From positions 2,823,783-2,887,782 of the forward strand of contig NZ_CP092471.1 of NCBI RefSeq assembly GCF_026168555.1: 64,000 bases of DNA, in the 5' to 3' direction. The notes beneath the pieces are model-generated. The model was not told the DNA's origin. It saw nothing but the letters and a program-made list of their open reading frames with translations, and ran no database searches. The stretch is from Qipengyuania spongiae. GTDB taxonomy: Bacteria; Pseudomonadota; Alphaproteobacteria; Sphingomonadales; Sphingomonadaceae. Shown one piece after another: positions 15,238-24,352 of this stretch (position 1 is the first letter of the stretch; each line of letters begins with the position of its first letter). The position numbers were made by a program, and so were the translations under genes.

Positions 15238-15903
15238 ATGACCCGATCAGGCAAGAACCCCGACAAGCGGGTGAAGACCGCGAGGAAGCGCAGCGCCTCC
15301 TCGACCCGTTGGCTCGAGCGCCAGCTCAACGATCCTTACGTCAAACAGGCCAAGGCCGACGGCTATCGCAGCCGCGCGGCCTACAAGCTGATCGAGCTCG
15401 ACGAGAAGTTCCATCTGCTCCAGGGCGTGCAGCGGGTGGTCGATCTCGGCATCGCGCCGGGCGGGTGGAGCCAGGTCGTGCGCAAGAAGGCGCCGCGCGC
15501 TTCCGTGGTCGGCATCGACCTCTTGCCAACCGAACCCATCGACGGCGTGACCATTTTCGAGATGGACTTCATGGCGGACGAGGCGCCAGAGCGGCTCGAG
15601 TCGGCGCTGGACGGCCCGCCCGATCTCGTGATGAGCGACATGGCGGCGAACACGGTCGGCCACAAGCAGACCGATCACCTGCGCACGATGGGCCTCGTCG
15701 AGGCAGGCGCATGGTTCGCGATCGAGACGCTGGCGAAGGGCGGCACCTTCGTCGCCAAGGTGCTGGCGGGAGGAACCGACACCGAGTTGCTCAAGCTGCT
15801 CAAGTCGCATTTCGCGAGCGTGAAGCACGCCAAGCCACCGGCGAGCCGCAAGGGCTCGTCCGAGTGGTATGTGATCGCGAAAGGGTTCAAGGGGCGCGAC
15901 TGA
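15238..15903 (+). CDS. rlmE: 23S rRNA (uridine-2552-2'-O)-methyltransferase RlmE (FtsJ)
   Basis: A 221-residue protein with a basic N-terminus and the SAM-binding motif VVDLGIAPGGWSQV (residues 67-80). The K-D-K-E set is consistent: K50 in RAAYKLIELDE, D in DLVMSDMAANTVG, K in GGTFVAKVLAGG and E in SSEWYVIAKGFKGR. It methylates U2552 in the ribosomal A-loop, a late step of 50S assembly. It starts one base after the ppx stop and is convergent with the cytochrome c gene. Confidence 0.95.
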   Translation: MTRSGKNPDKRVKTARKRSASSTRWLERQLNDPYVKQAKADGYRSRAAYKLIELDEKFHLLQGVQRVVDLGIAPGGWSQVVRKKAPRASVVGIDLLPTEPIDGVTIFEMDFMADEAPERLESALDGPPDLVMSDMAANTVGHKQTDHLRTMGLVEAGAWFAIETLAKGGTFVAKVLAGGTDTELLKLLKSHFASVKHAKPPASRKGSSEWYVIAKGFKGRD

Positions 15904-15957
15904 CGCGCCCCTCGCAAGCATTGCGGGAGCGACCGACGCACCCTTTGGGAAACAGGC

Positions 15958-16665
15958 TCAGGTGCCGGGCTTGGCCGCGCTTTCGTTGCGGGTCGCGCCG
16001 CCACCTTCCGAGGGGACCGGCTGTTCGGCACCCATCGCGCCGGCTGCTTCGGGGGCACTGACCGGAGCTCCCTCGACCGCGCCCGGGCCCTCGCCGGCAC
16101 CATCCACCGCCTCACCCTCGGCCGCCGCTTCGGGCGCAGCAGGCGCGGGTTTGGCCGGAGCGCCGCCATTGCTCGCGATGTATTCCATCACGTTGGCGCG
16201 GTCTTCCGGGCTCGAAAGGCCGGCGAAGCTCATCTTCGTGCCGCTGGCAAAAGCGCGGGGGCTCTTGAGCCACTCATTCATGTTTTCCCAGGTCCACTGG
16301 CCACCATGGCCGGAAAGAGCGCTGGAATAGGCGAAGCCTGCCGCGTGGGCGCCGATCGCCTTGCCGAACACGCCGTAGAGATTCGGACCGATGCCGTTGG
16401 CGCCGCCCTGGTTGATCGTGTGGCAGGCAGTGCACTTGGCGAATACGGCTTCGCCGGCCGTCGCGTCGGCACTGGCGAGCAGCGTGCCGAGATCGGGACC
16501 GGCGTCCTCGGCGCCCTCTTCCGGCGCATCCACGAAATAGCCCGGCTTCTCGGGCATTTCGGGCTTGTCGGCGTGGAACACCATGCCCGATGCGATCGAC
16601 GCGCCGAGGGCGACGATGCCCGCGCCGAGGATCCAGCCGAAAGTGGTGTTGGTTCTGTCGTCCAT
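15958..16665 (-). CDS. Membrane-anchored class I c-type cytochrome
   Basis: A 235-residue protein. Residues 10-28 form an uncleaved-looking signal anchor (WILGAGIVALGASIASGMVF). The haem site is CTACH (C78, C81, H82) and the sixth ligand is probably the Met in GTKMSFAGLSS. The pattern resembles CycM-type cytochromes c552 that pass electrons from the bc1 complex to aa3 oxidase on the periplasmic side. The last 65 residues are an Ala/Pro/Glu/Gly-rich disordered tail, unusual for the family. Confidence 0.9.
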   Translation of the reverse strand: MDDRTNTTFGWILGAGIVALGASIASGMVFHADKPEMPEKPGYFVDAPEEGAEDAGPDLGTLLASADATAGEAVFAKCTACHTINQGGANGIGPNLYGVFGKAIGAHAAGFAYSSALSGHGGQWTWENMNEWLKSPRAFASGTKMSFAGLSSPEDRANVMEYIASNGGAPAKPAPAAPEAAAEGEAVDGAGEGPGAVEGAPVSAPEAAGAMGAEQPVPSEGGGATRNESAAKPGT

Positions 16666-16818
16666 GTTCGATGAAATCCGCGAGTTTGTGCGAGGGTCCG
16701 GTTGCGCGACGCTCTAGTGGGCCAATGGGCGCCGCGCAAGTCCGCTTGCCGCGGCGAACAATGCTTCGCGCGCAAACGCCTTGCCGCGAAGCGAGAGCGC
16801 CGATAGCGATCCGCCGCT

Positions 16819-17727
16819 ATGCGAAAGTTTCCCCAGCCCGCACTCGCCATGGTCGATTCGATGCGCGCCGCCGCCGCGCTCGAGCCGGAGCGCGCGATCT
16901 CCTTCGGCGGAGCGCCGGGGTCGAACTCGCACCAGTCGACCATGCAGTTCGCACCCGAGGCGTTGCCGCTGCCCTGCTACAATTTCGAAGACGCGCTCGA
17001 CGCGGTGAAGACCGGCTTTGCGGGGGCAGCGATGATCCCGATCGAGAACAGTCAGCACGGCCGGGTGGCCGACATCCATTTCCTGCTGCCCGAAAGCGGC
17101 CTTGCCATCGTGGCCGAGCACTTCATGGCGATCACCCATGCGCTGATGGCCCTGCCCGGCGCGGGCGGCACGTTCGGCCCGTTCGATGCGGCCTATAGCC
17201 ATCCGCAGGCGCTCGGCCAGTCGCGCGAATATCTGCTGGCGCGCGGCATCGTGCCGATGGCCCATGCCGACACGGCGGGCGCCGCGGCTTATGTGGCGGC
17301 GCGCGGCGAGCCCAACATCGCCGCCCTCGCCCCGCCGATGGCTGCCGAGCTTTACGGGTTGACCATCGTCGAGAACGCGGTGGAGGATGCCCACGACAAC
17401 ACGACGCGCTTCGTCCTGCTGGCGCAGGAACCGCGCGATCCCGCCGCCATCGATCCGGCGCAGGCGATGACGACCTTCGTCTTCGAGGTGAAGAACCAGC
17501 CCGCCGCGCTCTACAAGGCGCTCGGTTGCTTCGCGACCAACGGCGTCAACATGACCAAGCTCGAAAGCTACCAGAAGGGGGCAAGCTTCGCGGCGACGAT
17601 GTTCTACGCCGATATCGAGGGCGCGCCGGGCAATCCGGCAGTCGACCGCGCGTTCGAAGAGCTGGAGTTCCACTGCAACACGGTGCGCCTGCTCGGCAGC
17701 TACCAGCGGGCGCGGAAACGCGGCTGA
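16819..17727 (+). CDS. pheA: Prephenate dehydratase
   Basis: A 302-residue monofunctional enzyme converting prephenate to phenylpyruvate in phenylalanine synthesis. Seen: the substrate-binding AAMIPIENSQHGRVADIHFL segment, the catalytic-region AVEDAHDNTTRFVLLAQ with the TRF motif, and a C-terminal ACT domain (TTFVFEVKNQPAALYKAL then MTKLESYQKGASF) for phenylalanine feedback. No chorismate mutase domain is attached. The TGA overlaps the ATG of the beta-lactamase gene, so the two are coupled. Confidence 0.94.
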   Translation: MRKFPQPALAMVDSMRAAAALEPERAISFGGAPGSNSHQSTMQFAPEALPLPCYNFEDALDAVKTGFAGAAMIPIENSQHGRVADIHFLLPESGLAIVAEHFMAITHALMALPGAGGTFGPFDAAYSHPQALGQSREYLLARGIVPMAHADTAGAAAYVAARGEPNIAALAPPMAAELYGLTIVENAVEDAHDNTTRFVLLAQEPRDPAAIDPAQAMTTFVFEVKNQPAALYKALGCFATNGVNMTKLESYQKGASFAATMFYADIEGAPGNPAVDRAFEELEFHCNTVRLLGSYQRARKRG

Positions 17728-18653
17728 TGGACAGGCGCGCGTTTCTGGCGAGCGGTGTCGCGGGATTGTCCGCTCTCGGCGCGGCCGCCTGCGTTCCGCC
17801 CGAAGCGAGCGAGGCAGGCAGGTTGCCGGCCGCGCTGCGCCTCGTCGAGGTCTCGACCGGCGGGCGGTTCGGCGTGGCCATCCACGATCCCGCCGCGGGC
17901 CGCACGATCGCCCACAACGGCACCGAGCGGTTCGCGCTCGCCTCGACCTTCAAGCTGTCGCTCGCCGCCTTTGCCTTGGCGGAACAGCAGGCGGGCCGGA
18001 TCGATCTCGACGAGCGGACTCGCTGGAGCGAAGCCGATTTCGTGTCGCACCGCCCCTTCACCGAAGAGCGGACGGCAACCGGGGCGACCTGGCGCGAACT
18101 GGCCCGCGCGGCGCAGACCCTGTCGGACAATGTCGCTGCGAACCTGCTGCTGAAACGCCTCGGCGGACCCGAAGCGCTGACCGCGTTCTGGCGCTCGATC
18201 GGCGACGAGGCGTCGCGGCTCGACCGGTTCGAGACCGACCTCAACCGCGTGCCGCCGGGCGATCTGCGCGACACGACCACGCCCGCGGCGATGGCGCGGA
18301 CGGTCCACACGCTGCTCTTCGCCGGGCCGCTCGCGCCCGAAACTCGCGCGCAATTGCGGCAATGGATGGTCGCGACCGAGACCGGGATGGAAAGGGTGCG
18401 CGCCGGCCTTCCCCGCGCATGGGAGGCGGGCGACAAGACCGGCAGTTCGGGCAACTGGCCAGACGCGCCCTATGTGCGCGGCGATATCGGTTTCGTGGTC
18501 GGTCCGCGGGGGCAGCCGCTCACCTTCGCTGCCTATCACCGTTCGCCGCTGCTAGAGCCGGTCGCCGCCGCACGTGTCGATGCGGGGTTCGCGGCCATCG
18601 GACGGCTGCTCGCCGACTATATCCGCCGCTCGCCCGCCATGCCCGGCGCGTAG
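17727..18653 (+). CDS. bla: Class A serine beta-lactamase, predicted lipoprotein with RR-type signal
   Basis: Begins MDRRAFLASGVAGLSALGAA, with an RR motif and a lipobox (GAAAC), so it is probably exported by Tat and lipid-anchored. All class A motifs are present: the nucleophile in ASTFKLS (SxxK), LSDNVAANLLL (SDN), FETDLNRV (the ExxLN of the omega loop) and DKTGSSG (KTG). This is a complete enzyme for penicillin/cephalosporin hydrolysis in the periplasm. Its start overlaps the pheA stop, an unusual coupling. The frame extends upstream within pheA, but the signal peptide fixes the start. Confidence 0.93.
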   Translation: MDRRAFLASGVAGLSALGAAACVPPEASEAGRLPAALRLVEVSTGGRFGVAIHDPAAGRTIAHNGTERFALASTFKLSLAAFALAEQQAGRIDLDERTRWSEADFVSHRPFTEERTATGATWRELARAAQTLSDNVAANLLLKRLGGPEALTAFWRSIGDEASRLDRFETDLNRVPPGDLRDTTTPAAMARTVHTLLFAGPLAPETRAQLRQWMVATETGMERVRAGLPRAWEAGDKTGSSGNWPDAPYVRGDIGFVVGPRGQPLTFAAYHRSPLLEPVAAARVDAGFAAIGRLLADYIRRSPAMPGA

Positions 18654-18654
18654 C

Positions 18655-19722
18655 TCACTCGTCGGCGAAGATCGCCACCTCGTTCACGCCCTCGCTGGTC
18701 GCCCGGCCGCGATACATGCCGCTGGTGTTGAAGCTGAACACCGCCGCGCCCGAGCGAGCGAGGACGATCACGCCGCCATCGCCGCCCAGTTCGGCGACCT
18801 CCGCCAGCACCGCATCGGACACGTTCTGCACGATCGGCTCGGTCAGCTGGATCGTGTCGGACGCCTGCGCTTCGGCGCCGTCTTCCAGTTCGGGCAGCGT
18901 GGTGCGTCCGGCCAGGCGCAGCCGGGTGCAGATCTCCTGCGCCACGCCAACTCGGATGAAATACTCGCCCCAGCCGGTCGCCGAGACCGCGCAGCTGCGA
19001 TTGTCGGCATAGGTTCCGGCGCCGATCACCGGCGCATCGCCGATCCGGCCCCAGCGCTTGCCGGTCATCCCGCCGGTCGAGGTGCCCGCGGCCAGATTGC
19101 CCGCCCGGTCCAGCGCCACCGCGCCCACCGTCCCGAACTTGAGATCGACGTCGAGCGCGGAGACCTTTTCCGCCTTCATCCGCTGCAGCGCCTCGCGCCT
19201 TGCATCGGTGGCGAACCATTCGGGGCCGGCGGTCTCGAGTTCATGGTCGCGCGCGAATTCTTCCGCACCCGCTCCGCTCAGGAAGACGTGGCGTCCGTCG
19301 GCCATCACCGCGCGGGCGAGGCGGATGGGGTGGCGGATGCTGGTCACGCCGGTCACCGCCCCGGCCGAGCGATCGCGGCCGTCCATCACCGCCGCGTCGA
19401 GCTCGTTGCGGCCTTCCCAGGTGAACACCGCGCCCCGTCCGGCGTTGAACTTCTCGTCATCCTCCATCAGCACGATCGCCGCCTCGACCGCGTCCATTGC
19501 CGTACCGCCATCGCGGAGAACGGCGGCCCCGGCGTCGAGCGCGCGCTGCAATGCCGCCTCGTATGCCGCGCGGCGTTCGGGAGTCATGTCGGCCCGGCTC
19601 ATCGTCCCCGCCCCGCCGTGAATGGCGAAGGACCAGCGCGTTTCATCCTGCGCGGCGGCGGGTACGGCAAAGGTGGCGAGGAGCGCGGCAAGCGCTGCGA
19701 GAATGCGGGAAGGACCGGTCAT
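18655..19722 (-). CDS. Isoaspartyl peptidase / type 2 L-asparaginase (Ntn-hydrolase), exported
   Basis: A 355-residue protein with a signal peptide (MTGPSRILAALAALLATFAV, cleaved near AAAQ). The alpha subunit begins FAIHGGAGTMSR and carries the family segment DEKFNAGRGAVFTWEG. The self-cleavage site and N-terminal nucleophile Thr lie in LKFGTVGAVALDRAGNLAAG, followed by STGGMTGKRWGRIGDAP. It removes isoaspartyl dipeptide or asparagine amide groups, here predicted in the periplasm. It is convergent with the beta-lactamase gene, one base apart. Confidence 0.93.
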   Translation of the reverse strand: MTGPSRILAALAALLATFAVPAAAQDETRWSFAIHGGAGTMSRADMTPERRAAYEAALQRALDAGAAVLRDGGTAMDAVEAAIVLMEDDEKFNAGRGAVFTWEGRNELDAAVMDGRDRSAGAVTGVTSIRHPIRLARAVMADGRHVFLSGAGAEEFARDHELETAGPEWFATDARREALQRMKAEKVSALDVDLKFGTVGAVALDRAGNLAAGTSTGGMTGKRWGRIGDAPVIGAGTYADNRSCAVSATGWGEYFIRVGVAQEICTRLRLAGRTTLPELEDGAEAQASDTIQLTEPIVQNVSDAVLAEVAELGGDGGVIVLARSGAAVFSFNTSGMYRGRATSEGVNEVAIFADE

Positions 19723-19831
19723 GCCCTTCGGATAGCACGGGAACCTTTCCGCTCAATCCCCCATTGAAGGGATTAATGGCTGGCGCCGAGGGGCGGCGCG
19801 TGCCGATCGCACAAACCGGAGGGGCAGGTTC

Positions 19832-21112
19832 ATGCGCTTTGGAAATTACCGATACGATCAGGACGTTGCGATGCAGGTCCTCGAGAAAGTGGGGCTGGCC
19901 GTTCTCGTCCTGCTCGTCACCTGGGCACTGGCCCGCGCGGCCAAATGGGCTTTCGCGAAACTGGTCGACAACATCTCCTTCTTCCAGCGTGGCACCGGCA
20001 CCGGAACCTCGCTGGGCGAGGCGCTGGGCAAGATCGTCAGCCTGCTGATCTGGCTGTTCGGTCTGCTGATCATCCTGACCGTCCTCGGCCTCGGCAGCGT
20101 TGCCGGACCGGTCGACAGCCTGCTCGAGAATGTCGTCGCCTTTGTGCCCCGCCTCGTCGGCGCAGGGCTGATCTTCTTCATCGGCATGATGGTCGCCAAG
20201 ATCGTGCGCGAAATCGTGCTGACGACGCTGCAGACGGTCGATTTCGACCGCTGGGCCAATCGCGGCGGGGTCGACAGCATGACCGGCAACACCGCGATCA
20301 GCCGCACCGTCGCGACGATCGTCTATGCCGTCATCGTCACCCTGGTGGCGATCATGGCGCTCGACGTGCTCGACATCAGCGCGATTTCCGACCCGGCGTC
20401 GGACATGCTGCGGATGATCTTCAACGCCATTCCGAACATCATCGGCGCGGCCATCCTGCTCGGCATCGGCTATCTGATCAGCAAGTTCGTGGTGCAGATC
20501 CTCAAGGAAGTGCTGCCCGGCCTCGGCGTCGACCGCGCGCTGGCCGAAACCGGCATGGTCGGATCGGGCTCCACCGCTTCGGGCATCATCGCCCGCGTGG
20601 TGCAGATCGCGATCATCCTGTTCTTCGCCATCGCCGCGACACGCCTGCTCGGCTTCCCGGAGCTGACCCGCATCCTCGACCAGCTGCTCGAGCTCGGCGG
20701 ACGGGTGGTGTTCGGCGCGGTCGTCATCGCCTTCGGCTTCTTCATCGCCAATCTCCTCGCTCGCCTCATCGGCGGCGAGACGGGCGAGAGCAGCGCGGCG
20801 ATGATCGTGAAGTGGGCCACCATCGTGCTGTTCGTCTTCATGGGCCTGCAGTTCACCGGCATCGGCGGAATCATCCCCGGCACCGCGCTGACGATCATCG
20901 TCGCCGGTATCTCGGTGGCGGGCGCGCTCGCCTTCGGGCTCGGCGGCCGCGACTGGGCTGCGCGCAAGCTCGAACAGATGGACGAGAGCATGCGCGGCCC
21001 CGGATCGCCCGGCTCGTCCTCGTCCCCGCGCCGCTCGGACGAACTGCCGGTCGAGCGCCGCACCCGGCCCGCAGCGTCGACGGACGACGATCCGCTGCCG
21101 CCCGGCGCCTGA
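19832..21112 (+). CDS. Multi-pass membrane protein with conserved TM-helix repeats (mechanosensitive channel-related)
   Basis: A 426-residue integral membrane protein with a GGAGGGG-type ribosome site before 19832. About nine or ten hydrophobic segments occur, in repeated pairs such as LVGAGLIFFIGMMVAKIVRE and IIGAAILLGIGYLISKFVVQ, the pattern of the conserved TM-helix family linked to small-conductance channels (CmpX-like). A Gly-rich last helix (ISVAGALAFGLGGRDWAARK) leads into a Ser/Pro-rich cytoplasmic tail. A role in osmotic or envelope stress is inferred from family; the classical MscS beta domain is absent. Confidence 0.85.
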   Translation: MRFGNYRYDQDVAMQVLEKVGLAVLVLLVTWALARAAKWAFAKLVDNISFFQRGTGTGTSLGEALGKIVSLLIWLFGLLIILTVLGLGSVAGPVDSLLENVVAFVPRLVGAGLIFFIGMMVAKIVREIVLTTLQTVDFDRWANRGGVDSMTGNTAISRTVATIVYAVIVTLVAIMALDVLDISAISDPASDMLRMIFNAIPNIIGAAILLGIGYLISKFVVQILKEVLPGLGVDRALAETGMVGSGSTASGIIARVVQIAIILFFAIAATRLLGFPELTRILDQLLELGGRVVFGAVVIAFGFFIANLLARLIGGETGESSAAMIVKWATIVLFVFMGLQFTGIGGIIPGTALTIIVAGISVAGALAFGLGGRDWAARKLEQMDESMRGPGSPGSSSSPRRSDELPVERRTRPAASTDDDPLPPGA

Positions 21113-21283
21113 TCCTCCGATCCGACCCGAAACGCATGGCGCGGGGACCCGACCGGGTTCCCGCGCCTTCGCTTTTGCGCGGCAAGCCACCGGTCGGACG
21201 CATTCGGCCTTCGATCGGTGCCCGGCTTGCATGGTGCGCCGATCACGCGCACACGCGGCGGCAATGTTTTCGGGAGGATATCA

Positions 21284-23062
21284 ATGAGAACCCTAGCCGC
21301 CGCCATCGCGCTCGCTGTCGCCATGCCCGCATGGCCCGCAGCCGCTCAGAATAGCGCGCAGGACAGCGCCGAGGCCGCCGCCTCGCCCGCTTGGGTCGAG
21401 GCGAGCAACGCCTACACCAAGAAGCTGATCGACTTTCAGGCGCGGTTCTTTCCCACCGGCGCGTCGTCCTCGGGCTACGAGGAATATGATGGCCTGGTGA
21501 ACGACATGGCGCTCGACCGGGACGAACGCTACCTCGCCGGGGCGCAGGCCCTGCGCACCGAATTCGCTGCGGCACTCGCACGCGAAAGCGATGCGAATGT
21601 GCGGCAGGATCTCCAGATCCTGATCAACTCGCTCGACCAGGATATAGAGGGGCTGCGGCTCAACCGGCAATACATGCTCGAATTCTCCGAAGTGCCGCAA
21701 TCGATCTTCTATTCGGTCGGTCAGCTATTGTCGGACCAGACGGCCGAGAACCGGCGCGGCAAGGCGCTGGAATTGCTGCAACGCTACACCGGCACCTTCC
21801 CCGACACCGAGCCCATGACCGAACTCGCCAAGCGCCGCTTCGAGGCGAGTCGGGCCGAAGGCAAGATGGGGCCCTACGCCGTCGAGGTCCGCGAATCGAT
21901 CGAGAAGATTCCTACCTTCGCCGCCGGCATCCGCGAGTTGTTCGGCAAATACGACATCGCCGGGGCCGAGGCCGCGCTCGATGCGATGGACGCGCAATTT
22001 GCGGATTATGCCGAATGGACGCGCGGCACGGTGCTGCCGCTCGCGCGCAACGATCCGCGTCTGCCGCCCGAACTCTACGCGCTGAGCCTCAAATCCGTGG
22101 GCATCGATGCCGAGCCCGAGGAGACGATCCGCCAGGCGCGCCGCGGCTTCTACGAGATACGCGCGGAGATGGAGGCGCTTGCCCCCCAGATCGCCGCCAA
22201 ACACGGCTGGAGCGAGACCGATTACGCATCGGTCATGCGCAGGCTCAAGGAAACCAAGATCCCCGACAGCGAGATCGAGGACTTCTATCGCGGCATCAAT
22301 CGCCAGCTCGAGGAGCAGATCCGCGAGCACGATGTCGTCGCGCTGCCGGACTACGAGCTGTCCATGCGTGTCGCCTCGCAGGCGGAAAGCGCCGCCCAGC
22401 CCGCGCCGCACATGCGCCCGCCGCGCCTGATCGGCAATACCGGCGAACAGGGCACCTTCGTGCTGACCACCGGCAATCCGACCGCCTCGGCCGAGGATGC
22501 CTATGACGATTTCAACCACGCCGCCGCCAGCTGGACGCTGAGCGCGCACGAAGCGCGGCCCGGCCACGAGCTGCAATTCGCCGCGCTGGTCGAACAGGGG
22601 GTCAGCCTTGCCCGCCTGCTCTACGCCTTCAACAGCGTGAACGTCGAAGGCTGGGCGCTCTATGCCGAGGCGGAGATGCTGCCCTACGAGCCGATCGAGG
22701 GACAGTTCATCGCCCAGCAGTTCCGCCTGCTGCGCGCGGCCCGCGCCTTCCTCGACCCGATGCTCAATCTCGGCATGATCAGCCGCGAGGATGCCGAGCG
22801 CGTGCTGCGGGAGGAGGCGCTGTTCTCGCCCGGCATGGTGAAGCAGGAGCTGGACCGTTATCAGTATCGCATGCCCGGACAGGCGGGCAGCTATTACTAC
22901 GGCTATCGCAAGCTGATCGACCTGCGTATCGAGACCGAACTGGCGCTGGGCGACAGGTTCGACAAGAAAGCCTTCAACGATTTCCTGCTGAGCCAGGGCA
23001 TCATCCCGCTCGAATTGATGGCGCAGGCGGTGCGCGAACAGTTCATCCCTGCCCAGAGGTAG
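21284..23062 (+). CDS. DUF885-family zinc peptidase, exported
   Basis: The ATG at 21284 follows GGGAGG and gives a signal peptide (MRTLAAAIALAVAMPAWPAA, cleaved near AAAQ). The mature part has the DUF885 signature SAHEARPGHELQF, a metal-binding HExRPGH helix, with a later acidic segment NVEGWALYAEAEMLPYE as probable third ligand. Total 592 residues, normal for the family. These proteins resemble M32 carboxypeptidases and are expected in the periplasm; substrates are not known. Confidence 0.9.
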   Translation: MRTLAAAIALAVAMPAWPAAAQNSAQDSAEAAASPAWVEASNAYTKKLIDFQARFFPTGASSSGYEEYDGLVNDMALDRDERYLAGAQALRTEFAAALARESDANVRQDLQILINSLDQDIEGLRLNRQYMLEFSEVPQSIFYSVGQLLSDQTAENRRGKALELLQRYTGTFPDTEPMTELAKRRFEASRAEGKMGPYAVEVRESIEKIPTFAAGIRELFGKYDIAGAEAALDAMDAQFADYAEWTRGTVLPLARNDPRLPPELYALSLKSVGIDAEPEETIRQARRGFYEIRAEMEALAPQIAAKHGWSETDYASVMRRLKETKIPDSEIEDFYRGINRQLEEQIREHDVVALPDYELSMRVASQAESAAQPAPHMRPPRLIGNTGEQGTFVLTTGNPTASAEDAYDDFNHAAASWTLSAHEARPGHELQFAALVEQGVSLARLLYAFNSVNVEGWALYAEAEMLPYEPIEGQFIAQQFRLLRAARAFLDPMLNLGMISREDAERVLREEALFSPGMVKQELDRYQYRMPGQAGSYYYGYRKLIDLRIETELALGDRFDKKAFNDFLLSQGIIPLELMAQAVREQFIPAQR

Positions 23063-23075
23063 AGGCGAAGTCGGA

Positions 23076-23103
23076 GGCGGGGTGGCTGAACGGCCGCCCC
23101 GCC
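23076..23103. terminator. Terminator-like hairpin between convergent genes
   Basis: GGCGGGGTGGC (23076-23086) pairs with GCCGCCCCGCC (23093-23103) over 11 positions with one G-T pair and a 6-nt loop. It lies in the 66-bp gap between the DUF885 gene and zntB. There is no clear T-tract, so termination strength is uncertain. Confidence 0.5.
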
Positions 23104-23128
23104 CGTCCCATACACCCCACACACTGGC

Positions 23129-24145
23129 TCACAGCCAGCGGAGCCGCCTGAACAGGACCATCAATCCGATCAGCACCGCGGCGCACAGGCCGACCACGAT
23201 CCAGAAGGCGCGGGGATCGTCCATCCCCGGCATCCCGCCAACATTGATGCCGAGCAGGCCGGTGAGGAAGCTCAGCGGCAGGAAGATGCCCGCCACGATG
23301 GTCAGCATGTATGTCGCGTGTTCGCTGCTCGCGAGACTGCGCGCGCGCAATTCGTCCTGCAGCACCACCGCGCTTTCCTTGCTGATGTCGATATCGTCGA
23401 GATAGCGGCGCAGGCGCGCGATGCTTTCGTCCATCTCGCGCCGGTCGTGGTCCTCGAACCATGCGGGCGCGTCGCGACCGATCTGTTCCAGCGCCTCGTG
23501 CTGGGGCGCCATGTGACGCTTGAGCGCCAGGCAATTGCGGCGGATGTTCGATATGCGCGACAGCATCCCTTCCGGATCGTCTTCGGGATCCTCGTCCTCG
23601 AGATCGTCGATCACCTGGTTCATGTCGACGATCGACTGGCTCATCCGCGCGATCAGCAGTTCGGCGAGCAGCGTGATCGTCGCCCCGACATCGGGCGGTC
23701 CCTGCCCGCGATCGATCTGCGCGACGATCTCGCGCGGAGTCTGCAGCGGAAAGCGGCGCAGCGTGACGAGCCGAGCGCCGTCCGACCACAGCTGCATCGA
23801 GATCATGTCCTCGGGCTCGGCGCCGGGGTTGAAGTTGATGCCGCGCAAGGTGGCCACCAGCGCATCGCCCTCGCGAAAGGCGCGCGGGCGGGTCTGGTCG
23901 CTGGTCAGCAGTTCGGCCGTCGGCTCCGGCACGCCCAGCGATCCGGACAGCCAGGGTTCAACCTCGGGATGGTTGCGGCACAGATGAATCCACAGCACCT
24001 CGCCGGGTGCTTCGGCCCGCCAGCTCCGCGCCTCCTCCCAGCCGATCGGCCGTCCGCCGCCGCGCCCGTCGAGCACGCGGCCGAACAGCATCGGCCCCTC
24101 GTCAAGCCCTGTCCCGCCGATCCCGCTATCCGTTGCGTCCCTCAT
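23129..24145 (-). CDS. zntB: ZntB/CorA-family divalent-cation (zinc) transporter
   Basis: A 338-residue protein from the ATG at 24145 (a TTG at 24163 would add six residues). The large N-terminal cytoplasmic domain contains FNPGAEPEDMISMQLWSDGA and long helices such as SMSQSIVDMNQVIDDLEDED. Two C-terminal membrane helices carry the pore motif TGLLGINVGGMPGMDD; the GIN/GxN motif is the CorA-family signature and the surrounding form fits ZntB. It ends with a second helix IVVGLCAAVLIGLMVLFRRL. Zinc specificity is inferred. Confidence 0.88.
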   Translation of the reverse strand: MRDATDSGIGGTGLDEGPMLFGRVLDGRGGGRPIGWEEARSWRAEAPGEVLWIHLCRNHPEVEPWLSGSLGVPEPTAELLTSDQTRPRAFREGDALVATLRGINFNPGAEPEDMISMQLWSDGARLVTLRRFPLQTPREIVAQIDRGQGPPDVGATITLLAELLIARMSQSIVDMNQVIDDLEDEDPEDDPEGMLSRISNIRRNCLALKRHMAPQHEALEQIGRDAPAWFEDHDRREMDESIARLRRYLDDIDISKESAVVLQDELRARSLASSEHATYMLTIVAGIFLPLSFLTGLLGINVGGMPGMDDPRAFWIVVGLCAAVLIGLMVLFRRLRWL

Positions 24146-24302
24146 GCGCGCCCCATGCCTCAATTCCCGACCATTTCCTACAGCGCGTGGACAATGCTAA
24201 CGGGGCGGTCATGTTCGAGGTCGTAAAGATGCAGCAAAGCGGCCATATGGGGCAGCGCAGGTCCTTCTGCCGGACCGCTTTCGCAGGCGCCGGTTTTCTT
24301 GG

Positions 24303-24330
24303 TTCTGGACCGTGTAACACCTGTAACACC
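24303..24330 (+). promoter_or_regulatory. Promoter-region motif before ispG with tandem TGTAACACC, shared with the ruvA leader
   Basis: A 22-bp sequence at 24303-24324 (TTCTGGACCGTGTAACACCT plus two bases) is repeated exactly, in inverted orientation, at 37996-38017 upstream of ruvA. Here TGTAACACC occurs twice in direct contact (24313-24321 and 24322-24330), followed by GTTCAG. In the ruvA copy there is one TGTAACACC followed by TGTTCAG. A shared regulator site or promoter box is suggested. Confidence 0.5.
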
Positions 24331-24352
24331 GTTCAGTTTGGATGTTAGCAGT

